A DNA stretch of 64,000 nt from Streptomyces sp. DH-12 (GTDB lineage: Bacteria > Actinomycetota > Actinomycetes > Streptomycetales > Streptomycetaceae): contig NZ_PPFB01000001.1 in NCBI RefSeq assembly GCF_002899455.1, forward strand, positions 4,378,001 through 4,442,000, written 5' to 3'. Of the stretch, positions 1-9,142 are shown piece after piece. Within the stretch, counting starts at the first letter, position 1, and every line of letters begins with the position of its first letter. The position numbers and the translations under genes were made by a program. The notes under the pieces were generated by a model that worked only from the letters and a program-made list of their open reading frames with translations, did not search any database and was not told the DNA's origin.

Positions 1-70
1 TAAGCGCGGCGGCGGCGCCCGTCAGGAAGACGGCGCGCCGCCCGATGCCGGTCTGATGCTCCTCGCACAT
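1..70 (-). CDS. Tat-exported protein, N-terminal fragment
   Basis: Only the first 23 codons lie inside the window; the gene runs off the left edge. The ATG at 70 has GGGAG seven bases upstream (82-78). The peptide starts MCEEHQTG, followed by IGRRAVFLTG and a run of alanines. A pair of arginines just before a hydrophobic stretch is the start of a twin-arginine (Tat) export signal, so the product is probably folded in the cytoplasm and then secreted or anchored. The function cannot be read from this part. It diverges from the oxidoreductase gene at 293, with about 220 bases of shared upstream region. Confidence 0.6.
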   Translation of the reverse strand, partial: MCEEHQTGIGRRAVFLTGAAAAL

Positions 71-292
71 GCTGCTGCTCCCGGGTGTCGGTGAGGACAG
101 GGCTGGGTGATGCAGGGATGGTGCGGTGCAATCTTCGTATCGAGCAGTGAACTGCCGTGGAAGGGAAGGGAATCGACGGATTTCGGGGCGGGTGGCGGGG
201 GAGCGGCGGGATGAATGCCGACCGGTCGGTATGGACAGGGGAGGAGCGGACGGGTATGCATGGGACGTCGTCCCGCGTACGAAAGGCCGTCC

Positions 293-1153
293 ATGCGCAT
301 CGCCGTCACGATCTTCCTCACCGACGAGACGATCACCCCGGTCCGGCTGGCCCGGGAGCTGGAACAGCGGGGCTTCGCCGGGCTGTACCTGCCCGAGCAC
401 ACGCACATCCCCGTCGAGCGCACCAGCCCCTACCCGGCGGGCGGCGAGCTGCCCCGCGAGTACGGCCGCACCCTCGACCCCTTCGTCGCGCTCGGACAGG
501 TCGCGGCCGTCACCGAGCGGCTCGGGCTCGGCACCGGCATCACGCTCGCCGCGCAGCACGACCCGATCGACCTGGCCAAGCAGATCGCGACCCTGGACCA
601 CCTCTCCGGAGGCCGGTTCACGCTGGGCGTCGGCTTCGGGTGGAACGCGGAGGAGGCCGCCGACCACGGGGTGGAGTGGCGCACCCGGCGGGCACTGGTA
701 CGGGACCGGATCGGCCTGATGCGCGCTCTGTGGGCCGACGAACCGACTGCCTATAAGGGCGAGTTCGGCAGCGTCCGGGCGAGCATCGCGTACCCCAAGC
801 CGGTGCGGAAGCCGCGCGGCCCGGTGACCGGCCCGCGCACGCTGGTCGGCGGGGCGGCGGGCCCGAAGCTGTTCGCCGACATCTGCGCGTACGCCGACGG
901 CTGGCTGCCGATCGGCGGGCGCGGCCTGACCGGGTCGCTGCCGGCGCTGCGCGCCGCCTGGGCCGACGCCGGCCGCGACCCGGCCGCCCTCCAGGTCGTG
1001 CCGTACGCGGTCCGGCCCAGTGCGGGGAAGCTGGAGCACTTCGCGGAGCTGGGCGTGGAGGAGGTCGTGGCGCAGCTGCCGCCGGCGGGGGAGACGGAGG
1101 TGCTGGGCGCGCTGGACGCCCTCCAGCCGTTCCTGGACGGGCGGAAGTCCTGA
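293..1153 (+). CDS. LLM-class F420-dependent oxidoreductase
   Basis: This 286-residue protein belongs to the luciferase-like (LLM) flavin/F420-dependent oxidoreductases. It has the family's N-terminal beta strand (MRIAVTIFLTDETITP), an LGLGTGITL strand near 80-90, and the signature SGGRFTLGVGFGWN at about 105-118, which helps form the cofactor pocket. I chose the ATG at 293 because family homology begins there and GAAAGG lies a few bases upstream; a longer in-frame start at 215 adds 26 residues with no family resemblance. fbiC begins 24 bases after its stop on the same strand, so an F420-using enzyme sits directly before a gene for F420 precursor synthesis. That supports F420 rather than FMN, but the substrate is unknown. 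Confidence 0.82.
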   Translation: MRIAVTIFLTDETITPVRLARELEQRGFAGLYLPEHTHIPVERTSPYPAGGELPREYGRTLDPFVALGQVAAVTERLGLGTGITLAAQHDPIDLAKQIATLDHLSGGRFTLGVGFGWNAEEAADHGVEWRTRRALVRDRIGLMRALWADEPTAYKGEFGSVRASIAYPKPVRKPRGPVTGPRTLVGGAAGPKLFADICAYADGWLPIGGRGLTGSLPALRAAWADAGRDPAALQVVPYAVRPSAGKLEHFAELGVEEVVAQLPPAGETEVLGALDALQPFLDGRKS

Positions 1154-1177
1154 TCACGCCGAACGTATGCTCAGAGA

Positions 1178-3766
1178 ATGACGACTTCCGCGACCACCGG
1201 AACCGGCGGCCCGACCGAGAACTCCCTGCGCCGCGCGCTCAGGCGTGCCCGCGACGGCGTCTCCCTGGACGTCTCCGAGGCCGCGGTCCTGCTCCAGGCC
1301 CGCGGTGACCACCTCGAGGACCTCTCCGCCTCGGCCGCCCGGGTCCGCGACGCGGGCCTGGAGGCGGCGGGACGGCCCGGCGTCATCACGTACTCCCGGA
1401 GCGTCTTCATCCCGCTGACGCGGCTGTGCCGGGACAAGTGCCACTACTGCACGTTCGTCACCGTGCCCGGCAAGCTGCGCCGGGCCGGGCACGGGATGTT
1501 CATGTCGCCGGACGAGGTGCTGGACATCGCCCGCAAGGGCGCCGCGCTCGGCTGCAAGGAAGCCCTCATCACCCTCGGCGACAAGCCCGAGGACCGCTGG
1601 CCCGAGGCCCGCGAATGGCTCGACGCGCACGGCTACGACGACACCCTCGCCTACGTCCGCGCCATCTCGATCCGCATCCTGGAGGAGACCGGCCTCCTCC
1701 CGCACCTCAACCCGGGCGTGCTGTCCTGGACCGACTTCCAGCGCCTCAAGCCGGTCGCCCCCTCCATGGGCATGATGCTGGAGACCACCGCCACCCGCCT
1801 GTGGTCCGAGCCCGGCGGCCCCCACCACGGCTCCCCGGACAAGGAACCGGCGGTGCGGCTGCGGGTCCTGGAGGACGCGGGCCGCTCCTCCGTGCCCTTC
1901 ACCTCCGGCATCCTCATCGGCATCGGCGAGACCTACCAGGAGCGCGCCGAGTCCCTGTTCGCGCTGCGCAAGGTCGCCCGCGCCCACCACGGCATCCAGG
2001 AACTGATCATCCAGAACTTCCGCGCCAAGCCGGACACCGCGATGCGCGGCATGCCGGACGCGGAACTGGACGAACTCGTCGCCACCGTCGCCGTGGCCCG
2101 CCTGGTCCTCGGCCCCACCGCCTGCCTCCAGGCCCCGCCGAACCTGGTCGACGCCGAGTACGGGCGGCTGATCGCCGCCGGCATCGACGACTGGGGCGGG
2201 GTCTCCCCCCTCACCATCGACCACGTCAACCCCGAGCGCCCCTGGCCGCAGATCGAGGAACTGGCCGAACAGTCCCGCGCGGCCGGCTTCGAGCTGCGCG
2301 AACGCCTCTGCGTCTACCCGGAGTTCGTGCGGCGCGGCGAGCCCTGGCTGGACCCGCGGCTGCGCCCGCACGTCGCCGCGCTCGCCGACCCGGAGACGGG
2401 GCTCGCCCGCCCGGACGCCCTGCCCCGGGGGCTGCCGTGGCAGGAGCCGGACGAGGCGTTCACCGCGACCGGCCGCACCGACCTGCACCGCACCATCGAC
2501 ACCGAGGGGCGCACGGACGACCGCCGCGCCGACTTCGACGAGGTGTACGGCGACTGGGACGCGCTGCGCGAGGCCGCCGCCCCCGGCATGGTCCCGGAGC
2601 GGATCGACACCGACGTGCGCGAGGCGCTGCGCACGGCCGCCGACGACCCGACGAAGCTGACGGACGCCGAGGCGCTGGCCCTGCTGCACGCCGACGGTCC
2701 CGCGCTGGACGCCCTGTGCCGGGTCGCGGACGACGTGCGTAAGTCGGCGGTCGGCGACGACGTGACGTACATCGTCACCCGCAACATCAACTTCACCAAC
2801 GTCTGCTACACCGGCTGCCGCTTCTGCGCCTTCGCCCAGCGCCGCACCGACGCCGACGCGTACACGCTGTCGCTGGACCAGGTGGCCGACCGCGCCCAGC
2901 AGGCGTGGGACGTCGGCGCGGTGGAGGTGTGCATGCAGGGCGGCATCCACCCCGACCTGCCCGGCACCGCCTACTTCGACATCGCGCGGGCCGTGAAGGA
3001 ACGCGTCCCCGGCCTGCACGTCCACGCCTTCTCCCCGATGGAGGTGGTGAACGGCGCGACCCGCACCGGCCTGTCCCTCCGCGAGTGGCTGACGGCGGCG
3101 AAGGAGGCCGGGCTGGACACCATCCCGGGCACGGCGGCGGAGATCCTCGACGACGAGGTCCGCTGGATCCTCACCAAGGGCAAGCTGCCGGCGGCGACGT
3201 GGATCGAGGTCGTCGAGACGGCGCACGACCTGGGCATCCGGTCGAGCTCCACGATGATGTACGGCCACGTCGACCAGCCCCGCCACTGGCTCGGCCACCT
3301 GCGCACCCTGGCCGGGATCCAGCAGCGGACCGGCGGCTTCACCGAGTTCGTGACGCTGCCCTTCGTGCACACCAACGCCCCCGTCTACCTGGCCGGCATC
3401 GCCCGCCCCGGCCCGACGGTCCGCGACAACCGCGCGGTGACGGCGATGGCCCGCCTCCTGCTCCACCCGTGGATCCCCAACATCCAGACGAGCTGGGTCA
3501 AACTGGGCGCGGAGGGTGCGGCGGAGATGCTGCGCTCCGGCGCGAACGACCTCGGCGGGACGCTGATGGAGGAGACCATCTCCCGCATGGCGGGCTCCTC
3601 CTACGGCTCCTACAAGTCGGTCAAGGACCTGATCGCGGTCGCGGAAGCGGCCGGCCGCCCGGCGAAGCCGCGCACGACCCTGTACGGCGAGGTGCCCGAG
3701 GAGCGCCGCCGCGCGGCGGAGACGTCGGACGGACATCTGCCGGAGCTGCTGCCCGTCCTCGACTGA
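1178..3766 (+). CDS. fbiC: FO synthase, fused CofG-CofH radical SAM enzyme
   Basis: This 862-residue protein makes the deazaflavin FO, the chromophore of coenzyme F420, from tyrosine and a pyrimidine intermediate. It carries two radical-SAM modules. The N-terminal (CofG) half has a C-x3-C-x2-C cluster at Cys84, Cys88 and Cys91 (CRDKCHYC). The C-terminal (CofH) half has a second one at Cys543, Cys547 and Cys550 (CYTGCRFC). Each triad holds a 4Fe-4S cluster for splitting SAM. Length and fused architecture match actinobacterial FbiC; methanogens encode the halves separately. The ATG at 1178 follows the previous stop by 24 bases, has no strong ribosome site, and may be translated from the LLM-oxidoreductase transcript. 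Confidence 0.95.
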   Translation: MTTSATTGTGGPTENSLRRALRRARDGVSLDVSEAAVLLQARGDHLEDLSASAARVRDAGLEAAGRPGVITYSRSVFIPLTRLCRDKCHYCTFVTVPGKLRRAGHGMFMSPDEVLDIARKGAALGCKEALITLGDKPEDRWPEAREWLDAHGYDDTLAYVRAISIRILEETGLLPHLNPGVLSWTDFQRLKPVAPSMGMMLETTATRLWSEPGGPHHGSPDKEPAVRLRVLEDAGRSSVPFTSGILIGIGETYQERAESLFALRKVARAHHGIQELIIQNFRAKPDTAMRGMPDAELDELVATVAVARLVLGPTACLQAPPNLVDAEYGRLIAAGIDDWGGVSPLTIDHVNPERPWPQIEELAEQSRAAGFELRERLCVYPEFVRRGEPWLDPRLRPHVAALADPETGLARPDALPRGLPWQEPDEAFTATGRTDLHRTIDTEGRTDDRRADFDEVYGDWDALREAAAPGMVPERIDTDVREALRTAADDPTKLTDAEALALLHADGPALDALCRVADDVRKSAVGDDVTYIVTRNINFTNVCYTGCRFCAFAQRRTDADAYTLSLDQVADRAQQAWDVGAVEVCMQGGIHPDLPGTAYFDIARAVKERVPGLHVHAFSPMEVVNGATRTGLSLREWLTAAKEAGLDTIPGTAAEILDDEVRWILTKGKLPAATWIEVVETAHDLGIRSSSTMMYGHVDQPRHWLGHLRTLAGIQQRTGGFTEFVTLPFVHTNAPVYLAGIARPGPTVRDNRAVTAMARLLLHPWIPNIQTSWVKLGAEGAAEMLRSGANDLGGTLMEETISRMAGSSYGSYKSVKDLIAVAEAAGRPAKPRTTLYGEVPEERRRAAETSDGHLPELLPVLD

Positions 3767-3835
3767 ATCCGGCCCCGGCCCCCGCTGGCAGTAGGATGAT
3801 CCGACCCGCTTTCGGTAGCTGAGGAGTGCGTACCG

Positions 3836-4405
3836 GTGTCTGCCCGACTTCCCTCGTGGGCCTGGGTGACCGGGCTGACCACGGGGGCGATAGCCGCGGT
3901 GGCGGTCCTGGGCGTCCAGGCGGACCAGGGCACCAAGCCCGTCGCCGCCACCACTCCGCCGAAGGCCACGGCGACGGCGGACCCCAAGCCGTCCGCCGCC
4001 CCGCCGGAGGAGACCCGCGCACCGGGCGTGCCCGCCGACTCCGGCACCGGCCGCCGGATCGTCTACTCCCTCGGCCAGAAGCGCGTCTGGCTCGTCGACG
4101 CCAGCGACGCCGCCCGCCGCTCCTTCCCGGTGTGGCCCGGCACGGTCTCCCCGGACCCCGGCTCCTACACGATCGGCACCCGCAACGAGGCCACCACCGG
4201 CAGCGACGGCGTGCCGGTGGAGCACATCATGTACTTCGCCCAGAAGTCCGGCGTCTTCGTCGCCTTCTCCAACGCGGTCGACGGCTCCTCACCCCCGCCC
4301 GCCGACCCCGGCGCCCGGACCGGCGGCATCCGCGTCGCCAAACAGGACGGCAAGGCCCTCTGGACCTTCGGCACGGCGGGCACCACGGTGTACGTGGTGG
4401 ACTAG
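3836..4405 (+). CDS. Membrane-anchored protein, L,D-transpeptidase-like fold without a visible catalytic Cys
   Basis: This is a 189-residue protein with a GTG start and GAGGAG about ten bases upstream. Residues 7-26 form a hydrophobic N-terminal segment (a signal peptide or anchor), residues 30-62 are a Thr/Pro/Ala-rich linker, and the rest is a compact domain. The domain segment RIVYSLGQKRVWLVDA followed by SFPVWPGTVSPDPGSY resembles the beta strands of YkuD-type L,D-transpeptidases. The motif that should contain the catalytic Cys (S-H-G-C) is absent: the corresponding stretch reads VEHIMYFAQKSGVFVAFSNA. It may therefore bind cell-wall or surface ligands without acting as a transpeptidase. 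It lies 70 bases after fbiC and may be co-transcribed, without an obvious functional link. Confidence 0.6.
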   Translation: MSARLPSWAWVTGLTTGAIAAVAVLGVQADQGTKPVAATTPPKATATADPKPSAAPPEETRAPGVPADSGTGRRIVYSLGQKRVWLVDASDAARRSFPVWPGTVSPDPGSYTIGTRNEATTGSDGVPVEHIMYFAQKSGVFVAFSNAVDGSSPPPADPGARTGGIRVAKQDGKALWTFGTAGTTVYVVD

Positions 4406-4421
4406 CCGGCCGTCCCGGCTG

Positions 4422-4772
4422 CTCGGTGTCCTTCGGATGCCGCGGCGACGCGTGGACGAAGCGCACCGTGCGTCACGCCTCGTCGACGAGGCGGCGCACC
4501 CGGCCGCCCGCCGTGACCTCGTACTCCCGCTGCGGACCGTCCCGGCCGCCGAGGTTCCCCGTGGCGAGCCGGCCCCGCAGGCGGTGCTGACGGTCCGGGT
4601 CCGGGCGGGACGCCGGATCCCCGCGCAGGGCCTCGAAGCAGCGGCGCGTGTCGCCCGGCGCCTCCGCGCCGGGTTCACTCCACCCCTTCGCGGCCCCGTT
4701 CGTCGCGAAGCGCAGACGCCGTTCGCCGTCCACCGGCGGGGGTGCGACGTCGTCGCCGCGCTCGGGGCTCAC
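4422..4772 (-). pseudogene. RelE/ParE-like toxin gene with an in-frame stop
   Basis: The frame starts with a GTG at 4772 that overlaps the antitoxin stop (GTGA), as in coupled toxin-antitoxin operons. The readable product contains LRFATNGAAKG, a helical middle (TRRCFEALRGDP), LRGRLATGNLGGRDGPQ and YEVTAGGRVRRLVDEA, the core beta-sheet pattern of RelE/ParE-fold toxins. A TGA at 4475-4473 then interrupts the frame. The next in-frame codons give RTVRFVHASPRHPKDTE, which looks like the expected final strands of such toxins (family members often end in a HPK-T-E pattern). The most economical reading is a nonsense mutation about 18 codons before the normal end. Family placement rests on pattern memory, not a search. 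Confidence 0.6.
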
Positions 4773-5229
4773 GGCGCCGTCACCTCGCCGTGGTCCTCGT
4801 CCGGCGGCCGCCGCGTGAGCTTCGCCGTGAGCCCGGGGTGCGCCAGGATGCGGGTGGTCGCGCGCCATTCGGTGACCAGACGGTGGGGGTTGCCGTGGAC
4901 GTCCGGGTGCGCAGCGTCGTTCGTGGCGTCGATGAGGTCCGCCACGAACTCCTTCGCCTCCTCCGCCGGCAGGTGGCGTACCAGGGGAAGACCGAGGGAA
5001 GTGCGCGCAGTACGGCCCGCTCGCCCGCGTCGCTGCGGACGAGGGCGCCGAGGAGCCGGGCGGTGATGTCCGCCGTCTCCTCACGCTGCCGGTCGTGGCG
5101 AGCTGTCGTGAGGTGGAGGTCCTCTCCGTCCCGGCGCGTGACGTGCACGCGTTGGGCCCGGTCGGGGGTCTCGGCGACACGTTTTGAGTTCTTCGGGAGT
5201 CCGGAGAAGGCGACCGTTGGTGTGGACAC
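4769..5229 (-). pseudogene. Antitoxin gene (prevent-host-death-like) with a one-base frameshift
   Basis: Reading from a GTG at 5229 gives VSTPTVAFSGLPKNSKRVAE, then RVHVTRRDGEDLHLTTARH and a segment ending LRALPSVFPW, an antitoxin-like N-terminal half. At about 4985 the frame becomes Arg-rich nonsense. The other frame continues sensibly as VRHLPAEEAKEFVADLIDAT and RLVTEWRATTRILAHPGL, ending EDHGEVTAP at the TGA 4771-4769. Restoring one G in the TGG-TAC region would give ...FPWVRHLPAEEA..., so a single-base deletion explains the break. The stop overlaps the GTG of the toxin-like frame downstream. The palindrome at 5241-5262 lies just upstream and fits autoregulation. The exact antitoxin family is uncertain. 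Confidence 0.6.
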
Positions 5230-5240
5230 GCCCCGACCGG

Positions 5241-5262
5241 ACTTCGGAACGTATTCCGAAGT
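5241..5262. promoter_or_regulatory. Perfect inverted repeat upstream of the decayed antitoxin
   Basis: The arms ACTTCGGAA and TTCCGAAGT are exact reverse complements (9 bp) around a CGTA spacer. The site ends 12 bases before the antitoxin start at 5229, where autoregulatory toxin-antitoxin operators normally sit. It could also influence the ATPase gene starting at 5370 on the other strand. The arms are intact although both genes of the pair are broken. Confidence 0.5.
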
Positions 5263-5369
5263 CAAGGGAGCGGTCACTTGGAGCGATCAGTCGTCTGTCG
5301 TCGCCCTGCCGGATCGGCCCGAGGTGCGAAAGAATGAGGCCGTCGTGACGCGGGGGAAGGGACGTATGC

Positions 5370-7901
5370 ATGGCGCGCGGGCGGATTTCGCTCCAGGAGC
5401 GGGTGCGGCGGCGGACGCGGGCCGGGCTCGTCGCGCGCAGTGCCGAACGGGAGCTGTTCCGGGGTAACTTCGACACCACACCCGAGGACGGACGGCACCG
5501 CTTCCTGTTCCATGTGCACGGCACCGCGGGCGTCGGAAAGACTCGCCTGGTCAAGGAGTTCGAGCATCTCGCACGTGAACGAGGCGCGTTGACGGCGTAC
5601 GTCAACGAGACCTCCGGCTCCGTCCCCGAGGTGCTGGAAGCCGTATGCCGTCAGTTCGCCGCACAGGGACACCGGTTCAAGGACCTGGAGCGGATGCTCG
5701 CCGCTCACCGCGAGCGCCGCCACGAGGCGGAGACCGCCGCCCTCGCCGCCCTCGACCCCGCCCCGGACGGCGCCCCTTCCACGGGCGGCATGGCGCTCGC
5801 CCGCGCCGGACTCGCCGGACTCGGGCTCGTCCCCGGCGTCGCCCCGTTCACGGCCGTCCTCGACCCCGAGCAGCTCGCCCACGGGGCGGACCGGCTGCGC
5901 TCGGTCCTCGCCGCCCGCTTCCGCAGCCACGAGGACGTCCACCTGGTCCTCGACCCGGCGAGCGTCCTCACCCCCGTCCTCGCGGAGGAACTGGACACGA
6001 TCGCCTCCGACGTCCCCTGGATCGTCCTCCTCCTCGACACCTACGAGCGCACCGGCCCCTTCCTCGACGCCTGGCTGCACGACCTGCTCACCACCGACCG
6101 GTACGGCGCCCTGCCCGACACGGTCGTCGTCGTCACCGCGGGACAGCACCCCGCCGACCCGGCCCGCTGGGGCACGTTCGCCGACTTCATGACCTCCCTG
6201 CCGCTCCAGCCGTTCACCGAGGCCGAGGCGCGCGGACTGCTGGCCTCACGGGGCGTCACCGCCGAACCCGTCGTCGCCGAGGCGCTCCGCCTCACCGGCG
6301 GCCTCCCGGTGCTGCTGTCCACGATCGCCGGCACCCGCCCCGCCGGCCCCGAGGACGTCACCGACCCGAGCGCCACCGCCGTTGAGCGTTTCCTGAAGTG
6401 GGAGCAGGACCCCGGCCGCCGGTTCGCCGCTCTCGCGGGCGCGCTGCCCCGGCTGCTGGACGCGGACGTCTTCGCGGTCGCCGTCGACTGTGACCGCGAC
6501 CGCGCCGAGGAGCTCTACGCCTGGGTGGAGACCCTGCCGTTCGCCGACCGGCTCGGCGGTCGGATCCGCTACCACGACATCGTGCGCGCCCCCATGCTGC
6601 GGCTCCAGCGCGGGCGCTCCCCGCAGGGCTGGCTCGCCGGTCACCGCCGGCTGGCCGACGCCTTCCGGCGGTGGCGCGAGGCCGCCGGGGCCGGACGGGA
6701 CGCGGGCAGGCTCCGGCTGGACGACGACTGGTGCCGGCTGCGGCTGGCGGAGCTGTACCACCGCCTGTGCACCTCCGACCACGCGGCGGTCTCCGACACC
6801 CTGAGCGATCTGGTGGAGGCGTGCGACCAGGGGGAGGCGCTCGCGGGACGCTGGGTCCGGGTGCTGGAGGACGCCGGACGGGACGCCCTCCTGCCCGGCG
6901 TCGCCGCGTGGGGCGGGCGGTTGTCGGACGCCCTCCGCTCCGGCGGCACCCAGGCCGTCCTGGAGGCCCTGCTCACGGGAACCGGACACGCACCGCAGAC
7001 CTTCCCGCCCGATGTCCGGCTCCAGGGCGCCGGCCTCGGGCCGCCGGTCACGCCGGACGGCGCCGCGCGGGGAGGCGTCCCGGAACTCACCGGGCACCCG
7101 GTGACGGCCGGCCCCGAGCCCCAGGACGACGAGGACCACGGGGACCACGAGGACGCGGAGCACTCCACGGACCGGGCCCCGGAGGAGCGGTCCCGCCCGG
7201 CCGCCCTCGCGGACGCCGCCCTCCCCCCGGCCCTGGTGGCCCGCATCCACCGCGACCGCGCCCTCGCCCACGCCGCGCGCGCCGAGCACGCTCTTGCCGT
7301 CACCGCACTGAGCCGGGCCCTCACCCTCACCCCCGACGACGCCCGCACCCTCGCCCTGCGCGGCGAGTGCTTGCGCGTCGTCGGACGCCACGCGGAGGCC
7401 GCCGCCGACCTGGAGCGGGCCGCCGCCCTCGACCCCGCCGACGCCTACGCCTGGGCCTCCCTCGGAGCGGCCCGCCTCGCCCTCGGACACCCGGAGGAGG
7501 CCCGCACCGCGCTCGGCCACGCCCTCGCCCTGAGACCGGACTACGCCTGGGCGCTCGTCCGTCGGGCTCGGGTGGCCCGGGAACTGGGCGACATGGACGG
7601 CCGCCTGGCCGCCCTCGACCGCGCCGTCGCCGTGGATCCGGGCTCCGCGTGGGCGCACTGCGAGCGCGGGGACGCGCTCCGCGCCGCCAACCGCTACCGC
7701 GACGCCCTGGACGCCTACGACCGGGCCCTCGCCCTCGACCCCGGATACGCGTCGGCGTACGCGAGCCGGGGCGTGGCCCACCACCGCCTGGGCCACCGCG
7801 ACCGGGCCCTCGCCGACCTGGACCGCGCCCTGGAGCTGAATCCGTCCTACGCCTGGGCGCGCGAGCGGCGCGATGCGGTCGTACGGGACCGCGACGGGTG
7901 A
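5370..7901 (+). CDS. STAND-type ATPase with C-terminal TPR repeats
   Basis: This 843-residue protein starts at an ATG behind a GGGGGAAGGGA ribosome site. Residues 40-60 hold a Walker A motif (GTAGVGKT, 51-58). A Walker B-like strand, PWIVLLLDTYERT, lies near 215-227, placing it with AAA/STAND-like NTPases that sense ligands and oligomerise. The region around 560-620 is an acidic, low-complexity linker (DDEDHGDHEDAEH). From about residue 625 to the end there are roughly six tetratricopeptide repeats, each with the W/Y-A-L-G-A-L-DP spacing (for example YAWASLGAARLALGHPEEA). Architecture suggests a scaffold or sensor that couples ATP binding to protein-protein contact through the TPRs. No catalytic effector domain is visible, and no neighbour identifies a partner. 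Confidence 0.75.
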   Translation: MARGRISLQERVRRRTRAGLVARSAERELFRGNFDTTPEDGRHRFLFHVHGTAGVGKTRLVKEFEHLARERGALTAYVNETSGSVPEVLEAVCRQFAAQGHRFKDLERMLAAHRERRHEAETAALAALDPAPDGAPSTGGMALARAGLAGLGLVPGVAPFTAVLDPEQLAHGADRLRSVLAARFRSHEDVHLVLDPASVLTPVLAEELDTIASDVPWIVLLLDTYERTGPFLDAWLHDLLTTDRYGALPDTVVVVTAGQHPADPARWGTFADFMTSLPLQPFTEAEARGLLASRGVTAEPVVAEALRLTGGLPVLLSTIAGTRPAGPEDVTDPSATAVERFLKWEQDPGRRFAALAGALPRLLDADVFAVAVDCDRDRAEELYAWVETLPFADRLGGRIRYHDIVRAPMLRLQRGRSPQGWLAGHRRLADAFRRWREAAGAGRDAGRLRLDDDWCRLRLAELYHRLCTSDHAAVSDTLSDLVEACDQGEALAGRWVRVLEDAGRDALLPGVAAWGGRLSDALRSGGTQAVLEALLTGTGHAPQTFPPDVRLQGAGLGPPVTPDGAARGGVPELTGHPVTAGPEPQDDEDHGDHEDAEHSTDRAPEERSRPAALADAALPPALVARIHRDRALAHAARAEHALAVTALSRALTLTPDDARTLALRGECLRVVGRHAEAAADLERAAALDPADAYAWASLGAARLALGHPEEARTALGHALALRPDYAWALVRRARVARELGDMDGRLAALDRAVAVDPGSAWAHCERGDALRAANRYRDALDAYDRALALDPGYASAYASRGVAHHRLGHRDRALADLDRALELNPSYAWARERRDAVVRDRDG

Positions 7902-8023
7902 AAACCGGCCACTTCCGGCCGCTCGGGTCACACTCCGCACAGCGATCCGGCCTCTGAGCCGGCCGCCCCCGTTCGATTACAGTGCTGGGCGTCGCACGTA
8001 CGGACGGTCCCGGGGAGGTCTGG

Positions 8024-9142
8024 GTGGCTGGTACTGCCGGGCCCGTGTGGGGGCGCCGTGAGCAGCAGGACTTCCGCAGCCGGGTGCGCGGCACGCTGCT
8101 CGGGGCGGCCGTCGGGGACGCGCTGGGCGCGCCGGTGGACCGACTGGACGTCGACACCATCCGCCGGACCCACGGCGCGGAGGGCCTGACCGACCTCGCC
8201 CCCGCCTACGGCCGGCGCGGCGCCGTCACCCACCACACCCAGCTGACTCTCTTCACCGTGGACGGCCTGATCCGCGCCCAGGTGCGGCGCGACACCGGCG
8301 CCTGGCACCCGCCGACCGACCTGCACCAGGCGTATCTGCGCTGGGCCACGACCCAGCGCGACTGGGGCCCGGACGAGCGGCGCGAGGAGGACGGCTGGCT
8401 GGCGCGGGAGGAGTGGCTGTACGCCCGCCGCGACCCGGCCCGCGCCCTGCTCATGGGGCTCGGCGACCACACGATGGGCACGTTGGACGCGCCCAAGAAC
8501 CCCGGCGAGGCGGGTCCCGAGGCGGCGGCGCGGTCCGCGCCGTTCGGGCTGCTGGTCGGCTGGGACCCGCAGCTCGTGGCGCAGCTCGCCGTGGAGTGCG
8601 CGGCGCAGACCCACGGCCACCCGGTCGCCTTCCTCACGGCGGGCGCGTACGCGGTGCTGGTGCACGCGCTGACCCGGGGCGAGGGTCTGGACGCGGCGGT
8701 GCGGCGCACCCTCGCCCTGCTGGCCGCCCGGCCCGGCCACCAGCCGGTGACGGACGCCCTCCAGCGCGCGCTGGGCGCCGTGCGGCAGGGGGCGCCCGGC
8801 GCGGAGCGGGTCACGGAACTGGTCGGCGACGCCACCGCCGAGGGCCTGCTCGCCGCGGCCGTGTACTGCGCGCTGGCGGGGGAGGACGTACGGCACGGTC
8901 TGTGCCTCGCCGTGAACCACAGCGGTCCCAGTGCCGCGGCCGGCGCCCTGACCGGCGGTCTGCTGGGCGCCCTGCACGGGGAGACGGCCCTCCCGCCGGC
9001 CTGGCTGGCCGAACTGGAGGGCCGTCCCACGGTCCTCGAACTCGCCGACGACTTCGCCATGGAGATGACCCAGGGCCCCGCCCTCCACACCCCCGCGGCC
9101 TCCTCCCCGGCCTGGCTCGCCCGCTACCCGAGAGGCGCCTAG
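8024..9142 (+). CDS. ADP-ribosylglycohydrolase-like protein lacking metal ligands
   Basis: I chose the GTG at 8024 (372 residues) because GGGGAGG lies six bases upstream; an in-frame GTG at 7982 has no such site. The fold is that of the DraG/ADP-ribosylglycohydrolase family: an N-terminal RVRGTLLGAAVGDALGAP, then TQLTLFTVDGLIRAQ, and a C-terminal NHSGPSAAAGALTGGLLGAL. Active members bind two magnesium ions through an Asp-Asp pair in the second motif (usually DDT) and a D-S-D in the last (usually GDSDST). Here these positions read THHT and GPSAAA. So the scaffold is kept while the expected acidic ligands are absent at both sites, suggesting a non-hydrolytic ADP-ribose or nucleotide binder. It converges on the membrane protein gene at 9228. 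Confidence 0.75.
   Translation: MAGTAGPVWGRREQQDFRSRVRGTLLGAAVGDALGAPVDRLDVDTIRRTHGAEGLTDLAPAYGRRGAVTHHTQLTLFTVDGLIRAQVRRDTGAWHPPTDLHQAYLRWATTQRDWGPDERREEDGWLAREEWLYARRDPARALLMGLGDHTMGTLDAPKNPGEAGPEAAARSAPFGLLVGWDPQLVAQLAVECAAQTHGHPVAFLTAGAYAVLVHALTRGEGLDAAVRRTLALLAARPGHQPVTDALQRALGAVRQGAPGAERVTELVGDATAEGLLAAAVYCALAGEDVRHGLCLAVNHSGPSAAAGALTGGLLGALHGETALPPAWLAELEGRPTVLELADDFAMEMTQGPALHTPAASSPAWLARYPRGA

Noticed and set aside
1154..4225. A 1023-codon open frame on the minus strand opposite fbiC
   Set aside because: It is the antisense of a well-conserved radical-SAM gene. Long antisense frames are expected with such strong third-position G/C bias, and the product is low-complexity without motifs.
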